A stretch of 46,749 nt of DNA from Clostridia bacterium. GTDB taxonomy: Bacteria; Bacillota; Clostridia; Oscillospirales; Acutalibacteraceae. Below, piece by piece: positions 24,445 through 32,901 of this stretch. The notes below the pieces were generated by a model, which ran no database searches, was not told where the DNA came from, and saw only the letters and a list, made by a program, of their open reading frames with translations. A program made the translations under genes and the position numbers. The stretch spans positions 1-46,749 of the forward strand of contig JAKSQM010000012.1 of NCBI GenBank assembly GCA_024404115.1, written 5' to 3'. Within the stretch, counting starts at the first letter, position 1. Each line of letters opens with the position of its first letter.

Positions 24445-25287
24445 TCAAATCACATCTTTTTCGCTGATTCCGCCCATATCAAGCACACGCTTGAACGTAT
24501 CAAGCACGCACTGAACGGTGGCATTTCTGAATCCGTTTTTTTCAAGGCTCACAACACCTGCGATAGTTGAGCCGCCAGGTGAGCAAACCTCATCTTTGAG
24601 CTTGCCAGGGTGCTTGCCGCTTTCTTCCACAAGGGTTGCCGCACCGATGATTGTATCAATTGCAAATTTTTGCGCCTGCTGACGGGTAAGACCTGTCATA
24701 ACTCCGCCATCTGCAAGAGCTTCAATAAACATACAAACAAATGCAGGGCCGCAGCCTGTGATAACACTGCCTGCATACATTTTCTTTTCGGGAAGCACCT
24801 CAAAAGTGCCTGTTTCCTTGAGTATTTCTTTATATTCCTCAAAGATTTCGTCTGTTACCAAATCGCTCAAAGTGCAGATTGTGATGCACTTGCCAACGCT
24901 TGCGGCAACATTGGGAAGTGTGCGGATAATGGGAACATCCACATCAACGCCAAGCCACTCTTTGATAGTTTCAATGCTGACGCTTACCATAATTGAAACG
25001 AGGATTTTCTCTTCGCCTTTTTCGATACATTCTTTAATAACGGGTCCGATTTCTGAAAGAACGCTCTGCCCTACCTGCGGTTTAACACCGATGAGGATGT
25101 ATTTGCTCTCTCTTACAGCGTCTGCATTTGACTCTGCAAAGCAAGCACCAGTTTTTTGTGAGAATAATTTTGCTTTTTCTTTATCGTAATCGGTTACAAC
25201 TATATCTTTGGGGTCATTGCCCTTGCAGGCGGCTTCGGCAATTGCACCGCCCATAACACCTGTGCCGATAAATGACATTTTTTTCAT
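24445..25287 (-). CDS. proC: Pyrroline-5-carboxylate reductase
   Basis: This 280-residue NAD(P)H-dependent enzyme makes L-proline from 1-pyrroline-5-carboxylate. It opens with the Rossmann motif FIGTGVMGGAIAEA. Downstream it has the conserved IIRTLPNVAASVG and the family's C-terminal signature GLTRQQAQKFA...VCSPGGSTIAGV. Length and motifs are typical. GGAGGTC precedes the ATG. It lies between the rhamnosidase and the zinc-ribbon gene, an unusual housekeeping insertion in a carbohydrate/lipase run. Confidence 0.96.
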   Translation of the reverse strand: MKKMSFIGTGVMGGAIAEAACKGNDPKDIVVTDYDKEKAKLFSQKTGACFAESNADAVRESKYILIGVKPQVGQSVLSEIGPVIKECIEKGEEKILVSIMVSVSIETIKEWLGVDVDVPIIRTLPNVAASVGKCITICTLSDLVTDEIFEEYKEILKETGTFEVLPEKKMYAGSVITGCGPAFVCMFIEALADGGVMTGLTRQQAQKFAIDTIIGAATLVEESGKHPGKLKDEVCSPGGSTIAGVVSLEKNGFRNATVQCVLDTFKRVLDMGGISEKDVI

Positions 25288-25303
25288 AATTTGACCTCCG
25301 TAA

Positions 25304-27490
25304 TTAGCAGGTTATGTGATTTTTGCCCTCTGAAAGAGGATAGATTTTTCCGTCATACTCAAGCTGTGCTGAGGGGAAATTGCCGCACAGATTAACTGTA
25401 AATTCGGTGCTGTTTGCAGTTTTGTTAAACTCAACCTCTACCCTGCCCTGTGCAGTTGTGATGTGTCCCTTTGCAAAGGAGAGAACGCTGTTTTTGCACG
25501 GAGCAATTGTAAGATTATTGAAGCCAACAGATTTTTCTTTTTGAGTGATGCCGAGAACGGACTCAAACAGTGAAGCAACGCAGGCACCGAACATTGGATG
25601 ATTGTTGGAATGACCGCCGTCCCAATCCTCCCAAAGGGTGGTAGCTCCGCTGTTTTTCATAAAGCCGAAGGAATGATTTTTTTCTTCGCTCATAAGCATT
25701 GTGAGGGCAACATCTGCCAAGCCATTTTCAAAAAGAACACAGCAGGCAACGAATGTGCCGAAAATTCCTGTATCAAAATGCTGGAGCTGAGAATATTTTT
25801 TCTCTGCCGAAGCGAGAGTTTTTTCGTCGCCCACACCGCTGTAAAGGGTGAAGAAATCAGCGCCCTGCAAGCCGTTTAAAAAGCTTCCGTTTTCGTCGGG
25901 GGCAAAGGCTTCTTTAACGCACTGACGGTGATATGAAGCAAGCTCGTAAAGGCTATCTGCATTTTCGCCTAAAAGCTCAGCGCAGAAAGCGAGCATCTGG
26001 AGCTGTCTAATATAAAGGTTTGTGTTGACAAAGGCTTCGGGAATTTCAACCTGTTCGGGGGTACACCAATCCCCAAGGCACCAGCCTTTTTCTTCTTCCC
26101 TTACGATAATTCCATTATCGCAGCGGGACTCCATATAATCAACGAAAAGGAGCATATTTTTATAATATTTTTTGGCTAAAGACAAATCGCCAAAATATTT
26201 TGTGTAGTGATAAATTACGGTGATTATTGCACCGCCCCAGCCAGCAGGTCCACCGCCGCCGCCAGAAAATGGAGCTGTATGCTGAACATGACCTGTGGTT
26301 TTATCCTGCGAGTCGATAATATCCTGTATCCATTTTTTATAAAATTCCTGTGAATCAAGGGTGAGCATTGCCGCAGGAGCGCAAAGCTGACCGTCGCCAG
26401 TGTAGCCTAATCTTTCACGGTGGGGGCAATCGGTTGGCACTGCTGAATGGATATTGGAAAGCTGAGTGTGAATATATGTTTTATAAAGCCAGTTGATTGT
26501 ATCATCTGAGCAGGTAAATGACGAAGTAATCGCCATATCGGTGTGAATTTCTCTCACCTCAACAGGCTCTGCGTTGTTGGTAAGTGAAAAATAGCGGAAG
26601 CCGTGCCACAAAAGATAAGGATGAATAACGGTAGTTTTGCCGTCTGTGAGAAATTCGTCAGATGCTTTTTGCCAATCACCGCCTGCAGAGTGGAAATTAA
26701 GTGTGCCGTCCTCATTGAGATTTTCTGCAAATTCAAGTTTTACATTTTCGCCTGCATTTTCGCATTTCACAACAGCATAGCCTGTGATGTTTTCGCCTGC
26801 ATCATAAACAGAATATGCACCGAAATCGTGAAGCTTTTTAACGGGCAAGGTGCGGATAACTTTATCTTTATTGAAAGACTGAATGTGCATTTCAGTTTCT
26901 TCTGTTTCGGCTGAAATAACGGGAGTGAGCCAGCCGTTTTCATCTGCTGAAATGGTGTTCCAGTTATAATCAAATAAAGTGTAATCGTGCTTTTCGCCAA
27001 AGAAAAGTGAGGAATCCTTAATAAATCCCTGCTTATAAAGGGTTGCGGTGTCGCTTATAATTTCATCATTTTCGCTTTCAATTATATAGCAAAGGCGGAT
27101 GTTGCCGTAATCCATATTGCCCTCTGCTTTTCTGTCGGTCTGGTGGAAATATCCGCCGCCGACCATAACACCAAGAACATTTTCGCCAACCGAAACATAA
27201 TCGCTTATGTCATATTGGAGGCAATAAATTCTTGTGTCTGTTTCATCTTTAAGAGGATAAAGAAGATTCATTTTTTCTTTATCTCTTTTAATATAATCAG
27301 AGTAGGCAGGCACAAGCTCGTCCTGCGATACTCTTTTGCCGTTTATATAAAGGATAAAATATCCTAAGCCGCAAATTGTGATTTTGGCTTCTTTTTTATC
27401 AAGTGAAAAAGTCTTTCTGAATATTGCTGAGGATAAATCTTCCTGCGGCATTATCCATTTTGCATTTTTAAAAATCTCTGCGTGTGTCAT
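25304..27490 (-). CDS. Alpha-L-rhamnosidase, GH78-type
   Basis: This 728-residue enzyme would release terminal alpha-L-rhamnose from plant glycosides or polysaccharides. Beta-sandwich domains occupy roughly residues 1-330. The (alpha/alpha)6 catalytic domain follows, with the signatures VPTDCPHRERLGYTGDGQ (general acid region) and GATTLWEDWDGG followed by NHPMFGACVASLFE. No signal peptide is present, so it is probably intracellular and acts on imported oligosaccharides. The ATG at 27,490 follows GAGGTGG. A promoter lies at 27,511-27,539. The next gene, proC, starts 16 bp downstream. Confidence 0.93.
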   Translation of the reverse strand: MTHAEIFKNAKWIMPQEDLSSAIFRKTFSLDKKEAKITICGLGYFILYINGKRVSQDELVPAYSDYIKRDKEKMNLLYPLKDETDTRIYCLQYDISDYVSVGENVLGVMVGGGYFHQTDRKAEGNMDYGNIRLCYIIESENDEIISDTATLYKQGFIKDSSLFFGEKHDYTLFDYNWNTISADENGWLTPVISAETEETEMHIQSFNKDKVIRTLPVKKLHDFGAYSVYDAGENITGYAVVKCENAGENVKLEFAENLNEDGTLNFHSAGGDWQKASDEFLTDGKTTVIHPYLLWHGFRYFSLTNNAEPVEVREIHTDMAITSSFTCSDDTINWLYKTYIHTQLSNIHSAVPTDCPHRERLGYTGDGQLCAPAAMLTLDSQEFYKKWIQDIIDSQDKTTGHVQHTAPFSGGGGGPAGWGGAIITVIYHYTKYFGDLSLAKKYYKNMLLFVDYMESRCDNGIIVREEEKGWCLGDWCTPEQVEIPEAFVNTNLYIRQLQMLAFCAELLGENADSLYELASYHRQCVKEAFAPDENGSFLNGLQGADFFTLYSGVGDEKTLASAEKKYSQLQHFDTGIFGTFVACCVLFENGLADVALTMLMSEEKNHSFGFMKNSGATTLWEDWDGGHSNNHPMFGACVASLFESVLGITQKEKSVGFNNLTIAPCKNSVLSFAKGHITTAQGRVEVEFNKTANSTEFTVNLCGNFPSAQLEYDGKIYPLSEGKNHITC

Positions 27491-27510
27491 AACATACCAC
27501 CTCAAAGAAA

Positions 27511-27539
27511 ATACTACCACAAAACAGAATAAAGTACAA
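27511..27539 (-). promoter_or_regulatory. Promoter of the rhamnosidase run
   Basis: On the minus strand, TTGTAC and TAGTAT are separated by 17 bp, just upstream of the rhamnosidase ribosome binding site. Confidence 0.75.
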
Positions 27540-27557
27540 TAGTTTTTATTTTTTCTC

Positions 27558-27586
27558 TTGTATTCTTAAAGATAAAGATGTAAAAT
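27558..27586 (+). promoter_or_regulatory. Promoter of the YgjP-like / HAD pair
   Basis: TTGTAT (27,558-27,563) and TAAAAT (27,581-27,586) are 17 bp apart. It is divergent from the rhamnosidase promoter. Confidence 0.75.
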
Positions 27587-27604
27587 AAACGGGTGGTGAA
27601 TAAA

Positions 27605-28120
27605 ATGTATGATTTCATTTTAAAAAGAAGCCAAAGGAAAACGCTGGCACTTGAAATAAAAAAGAGCGGTGAAATTATCGTCAGAGCTCCGCTGAAATTA
27701 TCAGAAAAAAAGATAAATTCTTTTGTGGAACAGCACAGCGATTGGATTGAAAAAAATCTTAAAAAGGTGCAGGAAAGAAAAGAAAATCACCCTGAGCCTG
27801 ACGAAAAAGAGATTGAAGCTTTAAGGCAGAAAGCAAAAAAATATCTGCCAAAAAGGACAGCTTATTTTGCAGAGATTATGGGAGTTCAATACACCTCTTT
27901 AAAGATAACATCTGCAAAGACAAGATATGGCTCTTGCAGTGGCAGAAACGGAATTTGCTATTCACTTTATCTTATGCAAAAGCCAGTTGAAGCAATTGAT
28001 TATGTTATTGTGCACGAGCTGGCGCACACTGTTCATCACAATCACTCGGCGCAGTTTTATGCGTTGATTGAAAAATATATGCCCGACTACAAAGAAAGGA
28101 ACAGGCTATTAAAACTATGA
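27605..28120 (+). CDS. YgjP-like M48/SprT-type metallopeptidase
   Basis: This 171-residue cytosolic protein carries HELAHTVHHNHSAQFY, a zincin HExxH variant in which the third ligand His follows closely. It also has the family motif KTRYGSCSGRNGICYSLYLM. This is the YgjP/DUF45 group of predicted metal-dependent hydrolases. The ATG at 27,605 follows GGGTGGTG. Its stop overlaps the start of the HAD gene (ATGA), so the two are coupled. Confidence 0.9.
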   Translation: MYDFILKRSQRKTLALEIKKSGEIIVRAPLKLSEKKINSFVEQHSDWIEKNLKKVQERKENHPEPDEKEIEALRQKAKKYLPKRTAYFAEIMGVQYTSLKITSAKTRYGSCSGRNGICYSLYLMQKPVEAIDYVIVHELAHTVHHNHSAQFYALIEKYMPDYKERNRLLKL

Positions 28121-28686
28121 ATGTTTACGATTTTGACAACACAATTTATGACGGAGAAAGCACCTTTGACCTGTTTTTATTTTATCTTAAAAAGAAGCCA
28201 TCTCTCATAAGACTTCTGCCCACTGTTGTGAAGGCTTTTTCAAGATACAAAAAAGGCAAAATTTCAATAAATGAAATGATTGAAAATTACATTCCGCTTA
28301 TTGAAAGCGAGGGCAAAAAGTTTGCCGACCTTAAAAAAGACCCTGTTGAATTCTGGGACACACATATGGACAAAATCAAACCGTTTTATAAAGAAATTCA
28401 GAAAGAGGACGATTTGATTATCACCGCTTCGCCCGACTTCACAATGGAAGAAATCTGCAAAAGGCTTGGCATTAAATATCTTTTAAGCACAACTGTCAAC
28501 AAAGAAACAGGCAAGTTTGAAAGAATCTGCCTTAAAGACAACAAGCTCAAGGCATTTTTTGAATTTTATGGCGATGCAGAAATCGAGAATTTCTACACCG
28601 ATTCACCCGAAAATGACTATCCACTTATTGAAAAGGCACAGCACGCATTTATTGTTAAGGGCGATAAAATTACTCAGGTTAAATAA
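28117..28686 (+). CDS. HAD-superfamily phosphatase (SerB-like IB subclass)
   Basis: This 189-residue hydrolase starts NVYDFDNTIYDGEST, giving the nucleophile and acid Asp pair DxDxT. It has the motif-II-like IITASPDF and the C-terminal motif YTDSPENDYPLIEKA with the metal-binding acidic residues. It resembles the HAD-IB group that includes phosphoserine phosphatases and glycerol-phosphate or phospholipid phosphatases. It overlaps the YgjP-like gene by 4 bp. Confidence 0.88.
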   Translation: MNVYDFDNTIYDGESTFDLFLFYLKKKPSLIRLLPTVVKAFSRYKKGKISINEMIENYIPLIESEGKKFADLKKDPVEFWDTHMDKIKPFYKEIQKEDDLIITASPDFTMEEICKRLGIKYLLSTTVNKETGKFERICLKDNKLKAFFEFYGDAEIENFYTDSPENDYPLIEKAQHAFIVKGDKITQVK

Positions 28687-28691
28687 CTTAA

Positions 28692-28725
28692 TACGACAAA
28701 AGTTTCAGCCTCTGTGGGATATAAT
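28692..28725 (+). promoter_or_regulatory. Candidate Spo0A box and -10 element of spoIIGA-sigE
   Basis: TACGACAAA (28,692-28,700) reads TTTGTCGTA on the other strand, one mismatch from the Spo0A box TTTGTCGAA. TATAAT follows at 28,720-28,725 with no recognisable -35 at the proper distance. An activator-dependent promoter of this layout is what controls spoIIG in Bacillus. A hairpin CCTCTG / CAGAGG (28,709-28,736) overlaps the ribosome binding site. Confidence 0.55.
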
Positions 28726-28745
28726 TCCCTCAGAGGTGATTTTTT

Positions 28746-29681
28746 ATGCCTGTCTATGTTGATGTGCTTCTAATTGTCAACGGCTTTGTGAATTATCTGA
28801 TGCTGTTCCTTTCTATGAAGTACCTGCGATTTTCTGCGAAGCGTTTTCGGCTTTTGATTGCCTGCGCCATGGGCAGCATTTTTTCACTGAGAATTTTTTT
28901 GCCCGATGTGCCACTGCCTGCGGAGTTTCTTTTAAGAGTTGCCATGTGCTGTGCAATTTCGTTTGCATCCTTTGGCTTTGGGAATGTGAAAGCTTTTATT
29001 AGAAACACCTGCGTGTTTTTAGCGGTAAATCTGCTTTTTGGCGGGCTTATGAGTGCCATTCTTTTTTTCTTCAACACGGGGATGATGATTTACAGAAACG
29101 GGGCGGTTTATTTTGACATTGACCTTAAAATTCTTGCGGTAACATCTGTTGCAAGCTTTGCGGTGGTTGACGCTGTTTCAAGAATTATTGAAAGAAAAGC
29201 GGACAAAGAAAACATCTGCACAGTGAGAGTTTTTTGTGAAAATAAAGAAGCTTCCGGCAGAGGATTTTTTGACACAGGCAACGGCTTGCGTGAGATTTTT
29301 TCAAGCTTTCCTGTGATTGTGGCTCAATATGACACAGTGAAAGCGGTGATGCCAAAAGAGGTGGCGCAATACTGCAAAAATGAAGATATTGAGGCGGTTT
29401 CGGGCAACATAAGGCTGATACCTGTCAGCACAGTTAATTCAACAGAGATTATGCCGTCTTTTAAACCCGAAAAGGTTTTGATTAAAGGGGCAAGCAGTGA
29501 AAAAGAAATTAAAAATGTTTATATAGCGGTCAGCCGTCAAAGCTTTTTTGGCGGTGAATTTGAATTTATACTTAACAATGAAATTATGGGGGAAAATGAG
29601 GATGAACATACTGAAAAGGCTGAGAATATTGCTCTCAAGGCTCACGGGCAAAAACAACATCTATTACATAAACGGACCTGA
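28746..29681 (+). CDS. spoIIGA: SpoIIGA, sigma-E processing aspartic protease
   Basis: This 311-residue protein has about five hydrophobic segments in residues 1-145, followed by a soluble protease domain. The catalytic motif GRGFFDTGN (Asp176) is present. SpoIIGA sits in the sporulation septum and removes the pro-sequence of sigma-E on signal from SpoIIR. AGAGGTG precedes the ATG. Its last 80 bp overlap the sigE start, in agreement with the conserved spoIIGA-sigE pairing. Confidence 0.94.
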   Translation: MPVYVDVLLIVNGFVNYLMLFLSMKYLRFSAKRFRLLIACAMGSIFSLRIFLPDVPLPAEFLLRVAMCCAISFASFGFGNVKAFIRNTCVFLAVNLLFGGLMSAILFFFNTGMMIYRNGAVYFDIDLKILAVTSVASFAVVDAVSRIIERKADKENICTVRVFCENKEASGRGFFDTGNGLREIFSSFPVIVAQYDTVKAVMPKEVAQYCKNEDIEAVSGNIRLIPVSTVNSTEIMPSFKPEKVLIKGASSEKEIKNVYIAVSRQSFFGGEFEFILNNEIMGENEDEHTEKAENIALKAHGQKQHLLHKRT

Positions 29682-30306
29682 AACATTGCCGCCGCCACTT
29701 TCAAAAGAGCGTGAAAATTTTATTTTTGAAAAAATTCTTGAGGGCGACGACTCTGCACGGGAGGAGCTGATAACGCACAACCTGCGACTTGTGGTTTATA
29801 TTGCAAAAAAATTTGAAAACACTGGTGTCAGCACAGAGGATTTGGTTTCAATCGGCACAATCGGGCTTATTAAAGCGGTGAAAACTTTTTCCCCTGCGAG
29901 GAATATTAAGTTAGCCACATACGCTTCAAGGTGCATTGAAAATGAGATTTTGATGTATCTTAGAAAAACAAGCACGCTGAAAAACGAGGTTTCTATTGAC
30001 GAGCCGTTAAATGTGGATTGGGACGGCAACGAGCTGCTGCTTTCAGACGTTTTGGGCAGTGATGCGGATGTGGTCAACCGTGATTTAGAGCTGGAGGACG
30101 AAAAAAATCTGCTGATTAAAACGGTGGATTCACTGGAAAAAAGAGAGAAAACAATAATGTATATGCGTTTTGGCTTGGGCGGCGAAAAGGAATACACACA
30201 AAAAGAGGTGGCAGATATTCTTGGAATTTCGCAAAGCTATATTTCAAGGCTTGAAAAAAGAATTATCCACCGCCTTAAAAAGACTATTGAGCGGGCATCA
30301 GCGTAA
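29602..30306 (+). CDS. sigE: Sporulation sigma factor sigma-E
   Basis: This 234-residue sigma-70-family protein directs mother-cell transcription during sporulation. An N-terminal pro-sequence (about residues 1-30, [14 protein letters not shown]...) is followed by region 2 ([50 protein letters not shown]). Region 4 contains [24 protein letters not shown]. The ATG at 29,602 gives the standard length and lies after GGGGGAAAATGAGG inside the spoIIGA end. No sigG gene follows here, unlike the spoIIGA-sigE-sigG order of Bacillus. Confidence 0.96.
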   Translation: MNILKRLRILLSRLTGKNNIYYINGPETLPPPLSKERENFIFEKILEGDDSAREELITHNLRLVVYIAKKFENTGVSTEDLVSIGTIGLIKAVKTFSPARNIKLATYASRCIENEILMYLRKTSTLKNEVSIDEPLNVDWDGNELLLSDVLGSDADVVNRDLELEDEKNLLIKTVDSLEKREKTIMYMRFGLGGEKEYTQKEVADILGISQSYISRLEKRIIHRLKKTIERASA

Positions 30307-30408
30307 CAAAAATTATAATATTTATTCAAAAAATATTAAAAAAAGTGTAGAAATTTCTGAATGTTTATGTTATGATATATGGGCATAAAAAACAAAGGAG
30401 TTAATGAT

Positions 30409-30837
30409 ATGGCAAACAAATCAGTATTTGAAAAAATTGTTGCACCAGCTGTTTCTCTTGTATGCACCGCTGCTATCTGCATTACAGGCGCAGCTTGCGT
30501 AAACAAGGTTGTTAATAAAGGTAAGGATGATGGCGTTTATATTTCTGCTCAGTGCGAGGACGGCTACCTCACAGAGGCTGAGGCTGCTAAGTATCTTGGC
30601 ATTGACGAAGCAAGACTTATAATCATGCGTGAAAACCTTAAATATCTTGAGGGCTCATACATTGAATACACATTCAAGGGCGATGACGGCGAGATGGTTG
30701 AGGTTGTTATGTATCAGAAAGCTAAGCTTGACAGCGTTATGGCTGACCTTATGAAGGATAAGAACACTATCAACTTCAAATACATTGAAGAGGCACTTGA
30801 AAAGGCTGCAAAAGCAGCTGAAAAAGCTTCTAAATAA
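30409..30837 (+). CDS. Membrane-anchored protein with excisionase-like helix-turn-helix
   Basis: I do not recognise a family for this 142-residue protein. An N-terminal hydrophobic helix (residues 10-32, with VSLVCTAAICITGAA) would anchor or export it. Next is GYLTEAEAAKYLGIDEARLIIM, which resembles the small winged-helix of excisionase/MerR proteins. A C-terminal helix rich in Ala and Lys (EEALEKAAKAAEKASK) ends it. AAAGGAG lies 8 nt before the ATG, and a terminator follows. Confidence 0.7.
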   Translation: MANKSVFEKIVAPAVSLVCTAAICITGAACVNKVVNKGKDDGVYISAQCEDGYLTEAEAAKYLGIDEARLIIMRENLKYLEGSYIEYTFKGDDGEMVEVVMYQKAKLDSVMADLMKDKNTINFKYIEEALEKAAKAAEKASK

Positions 30838-30850
30838 TATCAACCAAAAC

Positions 30851-30884
30851 AAATGGCTGTCCCTTTCTTTTGGGGCAGCCATAT
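30851..30884 (+). terminator. Terminator
   Basis: ATGGCTGTCCC / GGGGCAGCCAT with an 8-nt loop, followed by ATTTTATATTT. Confidence 0.85.
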
Positions 30885-30910
30885 TTTATATTTAGAAAAG
30901 CGGTGTTTTT

Positions 30911-31720
30911 ATGCTTAATATTATCTGCCCCGATTGCGGCGAAAATTTAGAAAAATCGGGCAACAGCCTTGTGTGCCAGAACAGGCATTGCTTTGATTTT
31001 TCAAAGGACGGCTATGTGAATCTTTTGAAATCGGGCAAAAACGGTGCGCTTATTGGCGATAACCGCAGTATGGCACTGAGCCGAAGAGATTTTTTAAATA
31101 AAGGCTATTATGACGCTCTTGCAAGGGAGCTTAAAAATGAATATGACACAGTGAAAAATGACGGCTTCACTGCCGTTGACATCTGCTGTGGCGAAGGATA
31201 CTACACACAGTTTATTTCTGAAAATGCCGAGGGTGCATTTTATGGGTTTGACATTTCAAAAGAGATGATTCGCCTTGGTGCAAAGCGAAAATGTAACGCA
31301 GACTTTTTTGTGGCAAATATGAAATCTCTGCCATTAAAGAGCGGAAGTGTTGATTTGGCATTTCACCTTTTTGCACCGTTTTGCGAAGATGAATTCAGTA
31401 GGATTTTATCAGAGAACGGCAGACTTATATCTGTAACAGGCGGCAGGGAGCATCTTTGGGGACTTAAAGAGGTGCTTTATGATGTGCCATACGAAAACGA
31501 AGAAAGCCTGCCCGAATACGATAAATTAAGGCTCATAGAGCAAAAGAGGGTTACGGACACAATCACCCTCACCTCAAACGAAGATATTTACGCACTTTTT
31601 AAAATGACGCCCTATTACTATCACACAAACAGAAAGCACAAGGAAAGACTTGACGGCATAGATACACTGACAACGAAGCTTGATTTCGTACTGAATATTT
31701 TTGAAAAAGCGGAGGATTGA
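30911..31720 (+). CDS. RlmA-like 23S rRNA guanine-N1 methyltransferase
   Basis: This 269-residue SAM-dependent methyltransferase begins with a zinc-binding hook (CPDCG...CQNRHCFDFSKDGYVNLL). The family motif GDNRSMALSRRDFLNKGYY follows, then the SAM motif VDICCGEGYY near residue 95 and a catalytic-domain stretch DLAFHLFAPF. This is the RlmA/RrmA architecture. It is the first gene of a run with an acetyltransferase and a glycosidase; its stop is 3 bp from the next start. Whether it modifies G745 or G748 cannot be read from sequence. Confidence 0.9.
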   Translation: MLNIICPDCGENLEKSGNSLVCQNRHCFDFSKDGYVNLLKSGKNGALIGDNRSMALSRRDFLNKGYYDALARELKNEYDTVKNDGFTAVDICCGEGYYTQFISENAEGAFYGFDISKEMIRLGAKRKCNADFFVANMKSLPLKSGSVDLAFHLFAPFCEDEFSRILSENGRLISVTGGREHLWGLKEVLYDVPYENEESLPEYDKLRLIEQKRVTDTITLTSNEDIYALFKMTPYYYHTNRKHKERLDGIDTLTTKLDFVLNIFEKAED

Positions 31721-31722
31721 CA

Positions 31723-32892
31723 ATGGAAAATCTCTACAAAGGCGCAGGCAATATCAAGGACCACCAGCACAGTCTTGACTTTCTTGACTGGGTATTTTTT
31801 ACAGAAAATCCACAGGATGCAGGGCTGCATTTTTTGACGATGCTCCCGAAGCTTTACAAAAAAGAATACAACCACTGTGAAAAAAATATGATTGTTTCTG
31901 ACGGTGAAAAGTGGCTTGCCGCCGTTGGACTTTTCATTGAAAAAATGAGCATTGCAGGGGAAGAAATTTTTTGCGGTGGAATAGGAAATGTGGCTGTCAG
32001 CAAGGACTGCCGTGGCGAGGGTTACATGAAGGATTGCATGGCTCTTGCAACAGAAAAATGCTACAAAGAAAATGTAGATTTTATGGTGCTTGGCGGTCAG
32101 CGTCAGAGGTACGGTTACTTCGGTTTTGAGCCTGCGGGCACATCATATGAATACACAATAAACGGAAGCAATATCCGCCATACATTCGGCAGAGATTTTG
32201 AAAGCAATATCACAGCAGAGCCTGTTACAGCAGAAAACACGGAGGCTCTTGATTTTATTTTTGACCTTTATAACAAGACTTTTATTTCAAGAGTTTTAAG
32301 ACATCGTGAAGCACTTTTTGACATCAGCCTTTCGTGGCATCAGAAGCCATATATTTTTAAAGAAAACGGCGAATTTATCGGCTACGCTTTTTACTCAGAA
32401 AATATGGATTGCGTTATTGAATCTGCCGCAATAAACAGCGAAAAATATAAAGAACTTTTGCCTGTATTTTTAAAGGTTTCGGGCAGAGGTACAATTGACA
32501 TAAAAGCAAACTTTTTCTCGGTGGAATACAATCAGATTCTTTCAGACATTTGCGAATGCACAAACCTTGGCAACAGTGAAATGATGAATGTGCTGAACTG
32601 GAATAGGATGGTTTATGCGCTTCTCAACGCAAAAACAAAGGTAAAAAATCTCTGCAACGGCAAAGAAAGTTTTCTTATTCACGGTTATAAAAAGGATGAG
32701 CTTTTCACTGTTGAAATCAAGGACAATCAGGTGAAAGTTTCTGACGGCGGAGAGAACCCAGTTGAGCTTACTCACAAGGAGGCAATGAGCGTATTTCTCT
32801 CCATATACAGCGAAAAACGCAACAAATTGAAAGCAGAAATTTCACAGTGGCTTCCGCTGGAATTCATGATTTTTTCAACTGATATGGTGTGA
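31723..32892 (+). CDS. Eis-like GNAT N-acetyltransferase
   Basis: This 389-residue protein fits the Eis type: an N-terminal GNAT domain, a second GNAT-like domain, and a C-terminal SCP2-like domain. The acetyl-CoA-binding motif is GNVAVSKDCRGEGYMKDCM near residue 85. Eis proteins acetylate amines, including aminoglycosides and polyamines. The ATG at 31,723 follows GGAGG and replaces a TTG at 31,717. No drug-resistance claim is possible from sequence alone. Confidence 0.85.
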   Translation: MENLYKGAGNIKDHQHSLDFLDWVFFTENPQDAGLHFLTMLPKLYKKEYNHCEKNMIVSDGEKWLAAVGLFIEKMSIAGEEIFCGGIGNVAVSKDCRGEGYMKDCMALATEKCYKENVDFMVLGGQRQRYGYFGFEPAGTSYEYTINGSNIRHTFGRDFESNITAEPVTAENTEALDFIFDLYNKTFISRVLRHREALFDISLSWHQKPYIFKENGEFIGYAFYSENMDCVIESAAINSEKYKELLPVFLKVSGRGTIDIKANFFSVEYNQILSDICECTNLGNSEMMNVLNWNRMVYALLNAKTKVKNLCNGKESFLIHGYKKDELFTVEIKDNQVKVSDGGENPVELTHKEAMSVFLSIYSEKRNKLKAEISQWLPLEFMIFSTDMV

Positions 32893-32901
32893 GGTTTTGT
32901 T

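Noticed and set aside
24610-25189. Plus-strand open frames antisense to proC
   Set aside because: They are shadows produced by codon bias of proC; the real gene is on the other strand with clear motifs.
28709-28736. CCTCTG/CAGAGG hairpin as an RNA switch over the spoIIGA ribosome binding site
   Set aside because: The -10 box lies inside the hairpin, so the left arm would not be in the transcript if that promoter is used. It could act only on read-through RNA.
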